DNA from: Apteryx mantelli
Taxonomy: Eukaryota; Chordata; Aves; Apterygiformes; Apterygidae
DNA length: 64,000 nucleotides
Assembly: GCF_036417845.1 (NCBI RefSeq)
Contig: NC_089994.1
Location: forward strand, 17,130,001 to 17,194,000
Direction: 5' to 3'
In this document: in pieces, positions 24,229-39,500 of the stretch
How positions within the stretch are numbered: position 1 is the stretch's first letter
Layout: every line of letters begins with the position of its first letter
Notes under the pieces: model-generated
Databases searched by the model: none
Seen by the model: the letters and a program-made list of their open reading frames with translations, nothing else
What the model was told of the DNA's origin: nothing
Translations under genes and position numbers: made by a program

Positions 24229-27200
24229 AAATATCTTTACAATTCATTTAAATGTATTTACAGAACTATTCCTGCATAAGTTATACCTCAGACATGAAAT
24301 TCACATAATTGCCTCTTAGGTAAGCATAGATGATAGTCTCATTTTAACAAAACAAAACAACAAAAAAAGCATCCTCATTAGATACAGACTCAGATTTGCT
24401 TTATTATTTCAGCTATCTTTGTAAGAAACTACTTCATACAGTCAGTTACTACACATACACAGTCTGGTTTTCCCCCGGAGAAAGGATGTCCATTACCAAG
24501 AGATGGAGGTTCCATCACAAAATACTTTGCATCTTCACTAGACCTTCACCTCTCCCTTCTCCCTTACTCAGGCATAACTATCTGGTCCCAAAATCTGTTT
24601 TGTTTTGGTTTTTTTTTTTTGGCCATACCTTCTTTATAAACCTAAAGAAAGTAAATTTAGAGGGAAACTGTATGTTGCAGGTCTCCCAAAGATAGCCATA
24701 AAAGTAGCAAGGAACCACAGTTTTTCAATTCACCACATCTTAGCCCTTTTTTACCCATATACCTAGTAACACCGTTGCAGAAATCCCAACTCCTGCAAAT
24801 GCTATTATATTCTGTGTACCATAGGTTACTGGTATATGAAACTCTTCCTTCTCCTTCAGATTACTGCTCCCTAACAGCCAGCTCCTGATAAGAAACATAA
24901 AACTCTCAGCAGCAGCTGGAAGCCAGCTTGTCCTCCATTCCTGCATGTTCCCATTTCATGGCACACCTTTCTTGTACGTTCCTCACGAACAGTCACAATA
25001 ATCTAATCCTAGGAAGTGTTACTGCTTCATGCATCTTTTAAAGTTATTTTGATATTGTGGGCCCTGTCATTTCCTTTTCCAAAAATTTGTTGTGCGCAGA
25101 CAGCTTAAGTTCATAGGAAGAAATTAGGTTTGATATGTTTAGAGTGCACATCTTAAAAAAACAAAAACAATCAAGCATGTGATAAAAATATTAATTCTTT
25201 ATAATACAGTATTGCTTTATAAACAGATGGAAAAGCTATAAGCTTTACTGGTCTTTGGTGTGTCCAGTGAGGGATAAACTCATGATTTGTAAATTAAAAT
25301 CCAAATTTGTTCTTTATTTAAAAAAAAAAGATGATGTGATATGAGGCAAATGGCTTTATATATACTGCTCAACTAAAAACTGCTTTAACACAAATAGCAA
25401 GGCTTAGACTCAAACCCACCAGGCAGCACAGTTTAGCTTCTGAGAAGGTGGCTGAATCTCTACGATCTCGGGTTCCAGACCCGGGATCAAAAGAGGCAGA
25501 GTACAGCGCATGCAACATCTCACATGGGGGCAAGCACCTTTGCCATACTCATTTATCCGATCCACATACATCTCCTAATTTAAAGTTCTAGCAAGTCGAA
25601 AAAAATAATGAGGACTGGACATGAGTGTACTGAGAGTAAGGGGTAAGAGTGCAAAACAGTCCAGGTCTACCGGGGCATTATTTTAAGGTAAGTTCAAGGG
25701 AGAGAATAATTGATCAAATCTGCTCTAATAAAGAAGCATGATAGTAAATACTGAAGAATAAAATGTAAAGATACCCAGATCTGAGAGAGAAACAGTCCTC
25801 CCAAATACTAGAAACAAAACCCTATACTGCAGCATGAATACATTCCTTCTAACAAGACAGCTAGATACAGCTTGTTCAATTTTAAAAAATAACAAGGACT
25901 GACAATTTGTGCAAAGTTATCCACCACTCACTGTTCCATGTATCGCAAAACTAATTAATTTTTTTCTTCATTAATATAATCCTCCCCGTACCCTCACCAA
26001 AATAATATTTTGGTCAAGTTAGGGTAGTTAAGGCATTTTGACAAGTAATTATAAGGTGATTTAAAATAGATAGCTAACATTATGCCAATTTAGGAATAGC
26101 AGATAAATTACTGAAGAGCTTCCAAATTAATCACTTATTATAAATGAAATGCCTGTTACAAGCATGATGCATTGAAATATAGTAAAATGACATGTACATG
26201 GTACATGTTAAATGATCTTAAATAAAAGCTTGACATAGTTACGCAAATATACAGTACAAGTCCACAAAAAATTCTTTAAACAAGTTGAGGTAACCTCAAA
26301 CTTAAACAGTTTTAATACAATAAACCAGGTAGTAAAAATCTCCTTTTGAGATCAGGTAAGATTACTTACTGACCAAGTTTAACTGCACTCACCTAAACAT
26401 CAACATTACCCGACTTTTTATATATAAAAACATGGCTTTAATTTATTTCTACATACTTTTCTACCAGCAAAAAAGTTAATGAAAAACTGACCAAAAATAT
26501 ATATAATCTTTACAGCTATCAGCTTTTTGTATGAACCTCAGGAAACAAAGGAGAGCTTGATGGAACGGAGGGGAACAATTGTGAGCTACTGTAATTCGAA
26601 AGGAAATGTAATATTGCAAAGTGGCTATTAGATAACTGTAAACATCATTAAGGTTCATTCTGAAAATCCTAAACTTTAGTTATTGAAATGTAAGTTTTGC
26701 TAATTATTCATTTAAGTTTGCATTTTCATACCTACTGCTGCTGCCACAGCATAAGCAGAGATGCACGTTTGAGAGTCAGAAAGACAAGGATCAACTTGAC
26801 TTAAATTGGTGCAACGTACTCTGTTCTATATAAGTGGGAATGGCAATATCAACACAAATTATGTTCAGTTAACAGAATTATCTACCAAAAGCAAAGAAGT
26901 TCAGAGTTGAGGATGATCCGTACTTCGTGCAACCTCTCACTGTAGCACTTAGGCCATATCATCACATGCTGGTGAGATGGGTTAAAATGCTGCAGGGACC
27001 TCAGCTTTGAGCGTCTTGGCTTTTTGAGACTGAGTTATTACTTATGTTTAAAAAAAAAAAAGGTTTACCCACAGCCAAAACATCCAGATACCTGGCCCAT
27101 TATGGACGAATGATCCGCAGAACTTTTAAGATCACAGTTAAGCACCTGAAATCACAAAACACATTTGCATCCATATAACTCGAACTAAGTATGTTTTTGA

Positions 27201-27786
27201 AATTTTGTACTAGAAAAGGCTCCTAGGCTGACACCATGTATGGCAAAAGCAAAATGTTTACAGCAGTTATAAAGTCTCCTGAAAACCGGAGCTTAGAAAC
27301 ACAAAACCTCAGCTATCACTGTAACAAGACTATGCTTCTGAAACTGTGTTCTGTAACATACCCTTTAATGAATAGTGAACGTTTCTAGGAGATATAGTAA
27401 CACACCCTCTTGTAGAGGTTTTTTTCTATTAAATCTAGTTTGAATGCTGATAAACCAATTCTATCCATTTGAAAGTAAGTCACATTTCAAATGCAGTAAC
27501 AACGTGCGATTGATCCTCCCCCTTTTACGGACAATTACTAAGCTCTGAAAGACATGCTTCAAGCCTTGAGTTTCTTCATTTCTTGCTGGCAGACAAAGAC
27601 CAGTGTACTACAAGAGTGGTTCTTAACAAGGACTTCAGTTGTGTCTCAAGACAGGCAACGAGCTTGAAAACTGGCTGCTGAGATCAGCTGCAAAGAAAGA
27701 AAGCAATCCTGCCAGCAGGAAACTGTACATGTGAAGCTAGGAGCTCAGGGATAATGAAAACATCAGAAGCCGACACTCTGGGCAGA
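24229..27786 (-). other. PPTC7: PPTC7 3' UTR
   Basis: About 3.5 kb between the PPTC7 stop and the proposed polyadenylation signal. It contains a short hairpin at 25464-25488 and, on the sense strand of PPTC7, a 68-codon open frame at 24946-24740 with a membrane-segment-like end; both are discussed as findings. No other gene was recognised. Confidence 0.55.
25464..25488 (-). repeat. Short GC-rich hairpin in PPTC7 3' UTR
   Basis: Arms GATCTCGGGT (25464-25473) and ACCCGGGATC (25479-25488) pair over 10 positions with one G-T wobble around a 5-base loop. It stands out because the surrounding UTR is AT-rich. It resembles a tRNA T-arm only superficially: no acceptor or anticodon arms fit around it. 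Confidence 0.6.
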
Positions 27787-30700
27787 TCAGTCTGTATATT
27801 CAGCTACAATAGAAAGAAGGACGGTGATGTCATCTGGTTTTCCCCCTGTAACATAAGAAAAATAAAATTATTTCATCAAACCACAGTGGGTCATCTTAGA
27901 TAACTTCTTAGTCTGTGATATTTCCCTACTGCAAGCTCTTTTTAAAATAGTTTAAATACTCAAAAGTAGTTTTGCGTAGACAAGAGAACTCCGCTTCCTC
28001 CACTTCCTTTCCGAACGCAATTGAGAGTAGCAACAACATTTACCAGGGCAGAAGAGTTCTCCTTTTTAAGCAATATTGAGATCACAAACTGTTAAAAGGA
28101 GTATAGAACCCTGAACACCGTTGTTAGCCAGCAGAGCAGAAAGCCTGTTTTCTAATATACAGAGATTTTTTTTTTCTTTTTTTTAAATTACCTGAAATTG
28201 ATTTGTTACAGGCAAGCTCCCATAAGTAAAAAAGTTTCTTCTCAGGAATTTACTGTAAATCAAACACTGAAGTATCTCTTTAACATCTTCTCCAGCACTA
28301 TATTACTGCAAATCCTTTTAAAAGCTACTTAGTATTTTTAATAAGCACTTTTCAAACCAGAGTAACTAGAACAATACACTCCAAAATTCTAGAGACATAG
28401 CTCAGAGAAAAGGTATTTTACTATGCAGAAGTTCAAATCAGTCCTCTGGACTCAAGAGAGCTGCAGTTTCATTAGTGAATAATTGTGCTGGACAGCACTA
28501 GCAATAGATTCCATTTAGAGTTTCCACCACAGATCAGGCTCTTTGTAAAGCTCCTGCTCCATGTTGTTACAACTGTTGTCCCAACCTTTAGGAAAGGTGC
28601 TAAAGGGCCTTGCAGGAAATCCTGCCCTCCTGATACAGAGATAATGAGGACATCTTTACTAGCAGAATTTTTTTTTAAATATATATTTAATAGGACTATG
28701 AACTCTGCCAGGGGTTAGTGACCTTTCTAGAGCATAGAAAATACAGCCAACACTGAGATCAGTACTGGGATAGTAATGTTAAAAGGACAAAACAAACACA
28801 AAAACCCACAAAGAGCCTGAATTCAAGGAACAAGTCAAGAACAGTTCTCCTGGGAGCCTGGAGAATTTGTTCCGGGCTGGATTCCTGGTGCAGGAGAGCA
28901 CATACTACATTGGAGAGCGTGCTGAGCCGAGTTCTCTGCATTACAGCCGGCTTCTGATTAGCTAGGGCCTGGTACAACCTCGTCAGGATCTGGGGCCCTT
29001 GGCAAACACAAAGCACTAGGCTGGGGCGGATCTGTTGCCAAGACCATTTCTTAACGTTGTGTTTTCATTACCAGATTTTAGAATACCAGAAATTCACTTT
29101 CTAACTTAAGATTTCTCAAGGATGGCAGGAGTGGGAGGAGGAAGAAAAATCTTACCTCTCACATTCAATCCATTGTCACATGCAAACTGTGCAAACGGTG
29201 ACATGTAAGTGGGATCATATGCCAGCTCGTGAGCTTGCTCAGCAATGCTTCTTGCAGTCTGCTGTATACTCTCATAGTTGGAGTTCTAAATTAATGAGGG
29301 GAAAAAAAGTTATTCTTGTAAGAAATTCTATCAGTAGTCATTTTACTGATGCATGTCAGCTTTATAGACACCTGGCTGCAGACTTCTCTCTCACAAGTTC
29401 ATGTACCAGTTATCACCTTCTGTTCCAAAAGGAACCTTCACTGTGTTTTAGGCCTTATAAATTCGGGCTAGAACTGCAAATCTTCAGAACTGAAATCTAA
29501 ACCTGTTCCCTACCAGCAGCTATAAGACTTGTTTTATAGAGGAAACATAGGTTTTAAATACTTAGAAGACTAATACTTGAAATAGATTAAACAGTCTCAC
29601 CTGAGGGAAACAGATTTGATACCTAATACTAGCAGTTCACAAGGAAAGAGCCATTCTTTCCTCACAAACCAGGCTCAGTTGAAGTAATTATGTTTTAATT
29701 TGAACAGAAAGTCTTAATTCTCTGAGCCTTTTGCCCAAATCAACAAGCGCTTACTTGGGAGAGAGAGAGAGAGAGAGGGTACTTAAAAAATTAGATGAGA
29801 AAATTTTAATGAGGCAAACTTTCTATGGACTTCCTTTTCTTCAAGTTCCAATCTTTTTGGTTTCAGTACCGCTGCTGCTTTACTCCAAGACTTATTTTTT
29901 TCATACTCAAGCAAACATGACACGACAAACACCACTGGTTTTGTTTTTAACTATTTTTTACGTGTCCTGTCATCTCAGAAGTTTTCCCAGCAGTTTGGGG
30001 AATTAGAAGGCACTTTGGCTGAACTTCCTACCCCAAGGAGCACTCCAGGGCCTTACTGAAATAACCCAATAGGTGGAGCTCAACTTTCTTCCATTAGAGA
30101 ATTAAACCCCTAGTGTCCACTTAGGCTAAGGTTTTGTCTATGCAGAAAAAGGAGAGCAGGAACGTAGCAAACCCAAGTATTATTTAGCTAAAGCGTAAGC
30201 AACAGCCACACAGGCTAGCAACCAGCGTACAAGTCGCTTCCAAATCTGGTCATTAAAGCGTGCTAATGCACCTTCAACGCTGTCATTACCGCTGCTAGCT
30301 TGGTCAAAGCCTCTGCAATAGTTTGACTTGTACTACAATCACAGTTTTCCTTTTACAGCGTATCTGCCCGCTTTTCACTTTCAGGTCTGAATACTACACC
30401 AAAAAGAGGGGGGAAATGACAGTGGTGACTGTAGAGAGGGGGAAACAGTCTACCTCATGCTCAGACAGAGACCTCTCAGACATTTTGTCTGTAAGGACAC
30501 ATATTTCTGTCTAACATCACCTTTCAGTTGTGCAGCTGCAGGATAAGAGCAGGCAAAATTTTTTGAAACCGCACTATAATTCTACACATTAGCCTTATTT
30601 GCACTTCATAACATCAGAATAGTTTCCTCAGGAAAGTTATACATATTGATACCTCACAAGTATGCTTTCCTGTGTGTAAGTAAATAGCCTTCAGCACAAC

Positions 30701-33700
30701 ATTCTCATCCAAATTAAAATTGTTTAATACATTTTTACCATTTAAATGAACATTCACAGTTACTAACCTGGAAAAGTTAAACATTTGTGGAAAAAAAAGA
30801 AATTTTTAACAGAAAGGTAAAGATTTTCACGCCCAGGCAACTCAATTCAGATAGCTCATACTTCTTTAGAACTACTGTTTTTTAAGTTTTCAGATAACCT
30901 TCAAATTATTTTTAAGTATAGAGCCCACTCCCTCAAATACCCATAAGAGAATGCTGTATCTTCACGTATACAATCTACAACCTGCAAGTACAGATAAAAT
31001 ACAGTGTATGAGCGGTTGGCCGGGGCAGAGCCTGCTGTTGAACACCTCTCCCCATTTCCTTCCTTGCCTCCCTCCCATTACTGGCCAGTGAAACGGTACT
31101 GGCTTTTACTCAGGAAGTTTATGCAGAAGCTCCTTCTTCTAGATTCAGAGTGGGCGAGATCCAAGAGAGGGCGTTTTGGGGTGAATGTCCCTTTCTATTG
31201 CTCACATGTGGCATCAACTGAAAAGCTGCCAAATGAGAGCGCTCTGTGATGGGTCTTGTGTTTTATGCATAACACAGGTTATGGGCATAGAAAATAATGG
31301 TAATAGCTCTGAGGGATTGCCGGGCAAAAGCTATGCGAGAGATTTAGAACACACACACTTCTCACCTTTAGCTTTTTTAACTCCTGAAGAATCATGTAGT
31401 CAGGCATGTTGTCAAAGAGTCCATCTGTTGCAGTCAAAATAATGTCTCCAAGTTGGACGTCAAAAGAAGTACTATCAGCAGCATCAGGGCTGTGAAGGTA
31501 AGAGGTATGTCAAAGAAATGGACTCCAGCTCACACTAAGGCACCAAGCGATGGCAAACTAGCACACCAACAGCTTTTGCAATTCACTACCGCTATGTGTT
31601 TTGCTGCAACAGAAGAAGAATCACCAGCTGTGGAGCTTTTGCACCAGGGTAGCTTGTCAAGAAAGCTACAACACAAGAACTGTGATTGCAAACAGGTAAT
31701 GTTCCAGCTATTACACAAAGGATTTGCATTTAAAATTCCCAGATGAACAATCCTGCAGACTAATCCACTTTGCAAGTGTATCTCCATGGAAACCAGTAAG
31801 CAGAATGGCAGTTCAGGGCTTCCTTCTTACCCATCTTAAACATGTAATAGAGCTATACTTGAAAGGACAATTCATAACAGGAATGGCCAAATCACTTTCT
31901 ATCGCAATGGATAATGAAGTACGTCCGGAATTCACTACCAAGAGACCACAACAACTAGGTCTACTTATGTCTCACACATTACACAATACAAAGAAGAGGA
32001 AATATGTATTTTGGCCATGAATACAGCTGCAAAACCTGATTCTCAGAAGCAGCATAATGACAAAAACTTAATTTTAAAAGATCCTTTGGGATCTTTAAGA
32101 GAAAGAAAACGCACAGCATATCACGCCATTTGGCTATCCCAAAAAGCAGAAGAGCTGCTTTTGCTCAACTGATTTGTAGCTTCAGGAAGGTTAATAGGCT
32201 TTAGATTGTCTGCCCATCTCCACATATAGCCAAATTTAACATTTAATTGGGGCAACAATAAGAAATACCAGAGGAGCATTTAGACAACAAGCATGAGTAC
32301 TAATTAACGTCAGCAGCAGCACAGAAACTAGCCAGCAAGCTATAATCATGATTCAGAATGGAAGTGTGGGAGCTGATTTATCTTGCGCTTTCCTTGTTAT
32401 GCAATGACTCCAATTACTTCGTTTTCCTGATTTCCACTGGACGTTATCAGTTATCGCTTGTGGTAATTTTTTTTTCTTTCCACATAAGACACAGTACATC
32501 AGAAAAATTAAAACATTTTAATAGTTCCAGAATTCCAAAAAGTAACTTAAGGCTAGTCTAATACAGAGGTTTGTAGATTATTTAAGGGTTCTAATTTCAG
32601 AATCCTACACTGGCTTCTTCTCTGCAGCTTTATGAAGTAAAAAAGTACAAATGAAGTCATAAAACCACATGCAAGAACGGTGAGGAGTTCCAATAACTTT
32701 CAAAAAGAGCTGTTTTTGCAGTAAACATTACAAACCTTACTGCATCAGGCTTGAGATTTAAAACCTTAAATGAAAAAATTAAGATTCCTATTCCGTTCCC
32801 TATATACTATGTAGTAACTCCTTGAAGACACCTTTTTAAAATCTTTTTGTATTCATAAGAGGGACAACACACTAATGAGAGCATAACCATTGATCTGAGA
32901 GCTAAATTTTGACACATTTAAAATATGAATACTTTTTTTTTTTTTGCATTTTATTTTGCATTTTATTAGTGAGATTTCACAAATTCAGAGGAGTGATTTG
33001 CCTGACATTCTAGATTTCTTAGGGGAGGACACAAGTACAAATCTGCCTTTGGAACAACTCATTTCTGTGAACAGATTGTCCTTTCCGAATACTCTAATTT
33101 CCCAGCCTGGTGTTCTGCCAAACAGAGTTTTGCTCATTTTGGTCAAATACAATATGCTGCTGGAAACACAGCTACTCAGAAACACAAGCTACAGTCACAT
33201 GTTCCCCTGCTCTATTCTTCAAGTACTTATTACCCTGCTGCCAAGATATCTAAATTAGTGTACTCCCAACCAGTCGCAAGAGAGTACAGACAGGGACTGC
33301 AACAAAAGCTGTCGATAAGACAAGACACTCGTGCAGGATGGCCTGCACCCAACAGCTGTAGCCTTCATTGCAACCGCTTTATTGAGCAAAGTCCCTCCCT
33401 GGACCAGAACATGCCGAGCGCACACCATAGACTCTATGGGAATATGTCATTATGATAACCATTAACCCAAAGTTGGACTGCACAACAGCCTACAAAATTT
33501 GGTAAGTATGAGATGAGAAATATTCACATTACCTTAAATACAGATGAGGATGGATGCAAGACTCTGATTGGATACTTTACTTAAAGCCCACATGCTACAC
33601 TGCACTATCCAAAAAAAGTATGGTAGCGGCAAAACTGCAACCTTCTGGAAGTTAATCACAATTACAGATTAAAGATTTAAGATCCTGTCCCATCTTACCT

Positions 33701-36515
33701 GTCACTTAAGACAACTCCTTCTGCTTCTGGTGGAGCTATTGACAACTGGAATGGAGTGTTGAAGTAATGTTGCTGTTCATCAGATCGATGTACTACTTCT
33801 CCTCCTCTGACTACCAAAAATCCAGAATCTCCCAAGTTGGCTGTATGTAAACGATGACTTGTTCTGTCTAGAACTACTATACAAGCTGTACTGCTTCCTG
33901 GAAGCAAACGGAAAATGGTAACTGGAATTAGCCTTACAAAAATTGCTCATTCTATATGGAAATACTCAATAATGACAGAAAATTAATATACACTTAAAAA
34001 TAGCAAGATACCAGAAATCTTTACAACACATACTATGACTTTATGTAGAACTTTTCTTGCTTTGGTCTAGGTAAACACATTATGCTGACAAATACCTGTT
34101 TTATTCCAGTTTATTTACAGCAAGATATGTCAGCACGTTTACAAAAAACACAAAATGCAGAAATTCTGAAAGCATGAGAATAATTGAATTCCCATAGCAT
34201 CCATACTATGCTAGGTGTCTTCCACACCTTTTCATTCATCAACTGAATACAATCCATGACAAGTAAATAGATAATTGCAAGCGGTTCTTAGATATTGTTC
34301 CATTATTCTTGTCAAATATAAATATGCTTTTCTTTACGGCATGACTCTGTAAAACTGTCAACAAGAAAGGCCTAAACATTTTAAAGGAGCACAGTTTATT
34401 CATGTCATCCATTCAGAAGTAATATACTTCTCTAAAGCTGAAGAAATTAGCACCATTATCCAGTTAAGTGACAACAAACAGGCTATGCTATACATAATTT
34501 GGTGTTCTGCTAGCTTTTTAAAAAAAATTTGTGACAATACAAATCAAGTTTAACACAGTTCTATTTAAACAGGAGGAAACTTTTTTGGTAAATATCGTCA
34601 CTACCCACCTTACTAAGCTAAGAAAAATTCCTGTCTTGTGTTCAAGATATTACTTCCACAAGTTGAAAGAAAACATACTTCAGAGACAAATACTGCTCCA
34701 GATTAAAAATTTAAAGCAAGACAGAATGGAAACGTTTCTACAAGTCTACAGTGCTCAGAATTATTCCAGTCATGCTTGAGGACACTAAGGAATTCTTGAT
34801 TCATTCCTGGGGATCTAGCTACCAACTGTGCTTGGTGGCAAACCACAACAATTACTGTATCACAAAGACACTCATAACGCAGACTAAGTGCTTCACAGAA
34901 AACATAAATCACTTAATTTCTGCCAACAGGATAGCAATGCATCCAAAAGAACTTTCATTCCTGAAAAGTGTGAAATACAGCTGAAGCACTTCTTCCTGAC
35001 TTCAAACTACCTCCAACAGAAGACCCCGTATCATGGGCTAGAGTATAACTAAACTTCTGCCCTAACGTTCTACCAGCAGAAGTTTCCAAGCACAGCTACA
35101 CCTTGGAAGGACCACGGACTTACAATGAGCTAAACTCACAGTCAGGCTTGCTACCAAAGCTCAGCTGACTCTAGGCATCACTTATTCCAGAGGCTTCACT
35201 TTCTAATATAGGAATTCCCTGCAATTCACTTGCACTTGATTTGTTCTTTAGGGCATATAGTGAACCTCTGTTCTCCACTCTTAGAGAATAAGCCAAAGTA
35301 GCATCTTGAAAAAAAGATTAAGATTTTATATATGACAGAGTCCAAGACTGTTCTGTAATACAAGAACAGTGCTTAAATAAATGCCTCAACTTTCTCCCTC
35401 TTCAGTTTTATGTTAAAATATTTGGTAGATTCAATTCTGATAAACTAAGTATCAAGGCTTAAAGCACAACAGCAAGGAGAAGTTAACGTTTAATGAATCC
35501 TTCCTAATGAAGTCCTCTCCCTTCACTTTATTTCAAATAAATCCTAAGTGTTCGCTGCTGGGTTAATTCAAGGGTTTTCTCCTACTTCTAAAAAATACTG
35601 TTCTTGGACAAAGGAAAAAGACTAAAGACCATTAGCTTCAAATTCTAACTGTATTAACACAGTGTAACCAGGAGGCCATGTGTGGAATGCAGATCTTGTG
35701 ACTCAGCATATGCTGCTTTTCAGAACTTGAAAGGTCAAGCCAAACAGGGCTGCCTCCGTCTACAAAGGAGTTGTGAGAGCTCTCACCAGCGGCCCACTTT
35801 GTAGATCACTTACAGCTACATATGCTTTGCACAAATAAGCACTACTAAACACACAAAATCCTAATGCCATTACTGACCATCACTATTTTAGTGACACTTG
35901 AGGTCACTTCTGAGGTTTGAACCTATTCTTTAGGCATATAATGCGAGAACATCTGTTCCTGAGCTCAGCAGACAAGCTAAATATAGCTTACCCAGCACTC
36001 TCCTGGCACAGTATTTTAAGGTCAGGTGAGAAGTATGCATATCATGCAGGGTAACTCTTTCTCGGTGCATAAGAGGTCACATGCCCTTCAGAAACCTGTT
36101 CTGTTTGCAAGGCTGTCAGCTGAGCCCAAATTTTGCCTTAATTTCTATCTGCTCACAATTTTCAAGGCATATGCTGCCTAAAGTCATGCTTGGCACAGAA
36201 TATGCTAGGCATATACTTTAGTTTGCCAAAAGCACCCCCCCCCCCAAAAAAGACAACCCTATAATGATCTCCCTCCCCATGAATTATAAAAATAATATAA
36301 GATACCAATGACTGTATGATATAAACTAACTACTTAAGTCAGCAAATTAGGTTTTAAGTTTGTTGGACAGGAAAGGCAACAAGAGCAGTGAGTGAGTAGA
36401 ACTGCATCCTATTACTATTATCATCAGAAAATATTTTTGTTCGGACAACTTAAACAGCCACAAGGAACTCTTAACAGTTTTGAAATAGAGAATGATTATT
36501 TATATGCACATTTAC

Positions 36516-36546
<31 letters not shown>

Positions 36547-39500
36547 TAGCACGCCTGCACAAGCACACACACAATAACATATTCTATAGCAAAGCTTATT
36601 TTGCAAACTTTCTGCAAGCATGGGTGAATTACCACCTTTCAAATACAAAGGCAGTTTGTTTTCTTTTTTAAATAAACAAGAATTCCCTGCATTACTGAAT
36701 GAGTCAAGATAATTTTTAAACATACAAGCAAAAATAAGATGCTATCAAAACAGACATCTTCATCTCTGTTAAAGACAACTGTCTGTAAATTTGTTGTAGA
36801 AGCATAATAACAGAGTTAAGCAACACCGAATAAGCACATGTCTAGATAACATACTACACAGATCCAATTTGCACATCTTTGCTGTCTTACCAAGCAAGGG
36901 TACTTTGTTCTGCAGCAGCTCACAATAACCTGCGGTGAGAATCCCAACAGGATTACTTGGTACAAACCGTCCTTCTTTTACTAAACGTTCACATGTTCGC
37001 ATTAGAGTCCCTGAGAACTGAGAAGGGTCAACCCCATAGTCTCTCCAGCCACCTACACCATCTGCTACCCCTAGAAGAAAACAAAACAAAAAGGGTTATA
37101 TGAACCGAAATAGCTACCAAAACAAGGTTTTTAACTGAATTCGCACACAGTTATTACATTCAATAACTAAAAAGCACCACACAGCACCTGGCTGAAAAAC
37201 TTTAAGAAAAATATTTCTAAGCATTTTTAAGATAACTTCTAACATCAGCTCCTACATAAAACTCCAAATACCATCTGAGTTGCTAAAAAGAAGGTAAAAG
37301 TCTATTGCTCAGAACTCCATGAGGAGACTGACTGCACTAGAGAACAACTGTTGGGGAGCTTCTTGGGGATCCAATCACATTAACCTTCCATTAGCCCATT
37401 AAAAAGGAAGAAGAGTTTTTTATTGACTTTCAGTTTTAGAGTCCTATGATTTTAAACAAGATAAAAATGATAAAGAAACTCTTCCCCACTACTGAATGCC
37501 CCGAAGTCTTTCCTCAAGCAACTTGCTCATTGGAAGGATGATGCTTTCCACTTGGTAACGTCATTTTCTGTAGAAACAAAACTATTTTTCAAAAGCGTTC
37601 AAAAACCACATAAACCAACACAATGCTGGGACCTACATCTTGCAAAAGCAGTTTGTTGCTTACAGCTCCTGCCAAGTAAGAGAATGAAAACTGACTACGG
37701 TCCAATCATTTTTCACTTAGTTATTCAAAACAGCCTAGATAGCAGAGGATTAGACAAATTCTGCCAAAGCTTGGGAAGCTTCTGCGCAACAGCAGAGGCA
37801 AATACCGAAGATGCACATGGAAAGGAGGTGGTCAGAGGTGGATGAGCAGCAGAACCAATCACTATGTTCATAGTGGTTTGATGCCACTGCCAGGTGGAGA
37901 TAAGAAAAGCCAGCTGCTACAAAAGACTAAACTCCTCAGCTGAGTCAGGAGTAAGGGGTAGATATCGTACAGAAACCCATCAGTATCTTGAGCACTTCCA
38001 ACAGCTGCATGTCTATGCTTTCCTTATCCAAACAGCAGCAGTGCCCCATTTCAGCTTTCTGAACCACAATTTAGTATCTTTAGTTCTTAAACTATGAAGT
38101 TTCCGGTGAAATTTTGACCCTTGTGGTTATGAGGGGATGCAGGTACAGTGGCAACAAGGAAGATGCCTAACAGGCTGAAATAAGAGATCTTTTCATGAGA
38201 TAAGAAAAAAAACCACCACCCCCAAACCAGACATATTAACAGTAAATAAAGGGATATGCAGAATGAATGAAGAGACATTAATCCCAAGAGAAGAGTCAGG
38301 GAAACGGATTTTTAACCAAAACTGAGGGAAAAAAAACCTACTAACAGCAAATGGTATTCTGCTGCCTATTTGGCCAAAATATTTTGAACTTACCCAATCC
38401 GTTTTAATGTTAAAATTAAAATACTGTCTGAAGATAGGTATTATCCATGAGAGCAATCTACCCAAGGAAAAAAATAATTCTATCTGGAAATTTTTTCAGA
38501 ATTTAAGAGTCTTTTTGATCCTCAGACTATAAGGAACTAATCACCTGGAGCATAGGGTTTTATAACAAAATAAAACTCACATAATTTGTTCATGATAAAA
38601 GCACAAAGACCCAATTTCAGAGATCAGACTGTGCTAAAGAACTGTCTCTTTAGAAAGAACACCACTTCTAGCAAACGCATGAAGATTTGACTGAGACGGT
38701 AAAACTAAGTTTGCCTCATCTACAAATGCCCTTCACATCGGACACTGTCTGAAACTGAGATGGAAGGTTTAGAGCTGACCTTGGCACGAACTATAATCTG
38801 ACAGGAGGTTATAGCCAGATTCTGAACAGCCTATCAACATTAATCAGATTTCTCCCAAAAATAGTGCACAACCTTTCAGACACCTGCTTTGTCCGTGTTT
38901 TCTTTCTTTGAAGAACAGTATAGGAAGGCAGATCCCTGTGTTCATCTCTCTAGAGCAGAACCTGGAACAAAGCTCATGCAAAAGCAGCCTTGGCAATCTG
39001 CGACATGCCTTTTCTGGTTCCTTCAGGAACAAACTAATCCTCTCTTTACAAATCCCACAGGTTCTGGTTAATACTGGATTAACCCTTTGCTTCCTACCAC
39101 CAGTCACACAAGTCTAAAATAAAAGATCAACAGGAAAAAGTTTCCATTCTGATCTAGAATATGAACTGAAATAGAAACTGAGAAATGTCAGTTTGGATGA
39201 TGATGATGCCTGCTTCGTATTAAGTTACCAAATGAGCATCTTTTTTTTCCCCTTTGATGAGCACAATCCGGCTATAATTTTTTCTAGCTGAATATAGCAG
39301 TACGAAGTTGAAGGCCATATATAAATGGACCTCTTGCATCTGCCATGTTACTAGCATTGCTTCAGTGACGAAAGTATTAATGCAATAAAAAGATGATGTT
39401 TGAAAATTGCTGACCAAAGCTTTTGAGTCCTAAGGTTGTTACAAACAAGCTCATCAAAAGTTACATAGTTTCCTCAAATGCTCAACAGACCTTTTCATTA

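Noticed and set aside
25440-25510. tRNA-like GGGTTCCAGACCC arm
   Set aside because: No matching acceptor, D or anticodon arms around it, and the B-box G is replaced.
28759-29016. 85-codon minus-strand frame in PPTC7 intron 5
   Set aside because: No compatible splice phase with PPTC7 and no recognisable domain; probably an old repeat or chance.
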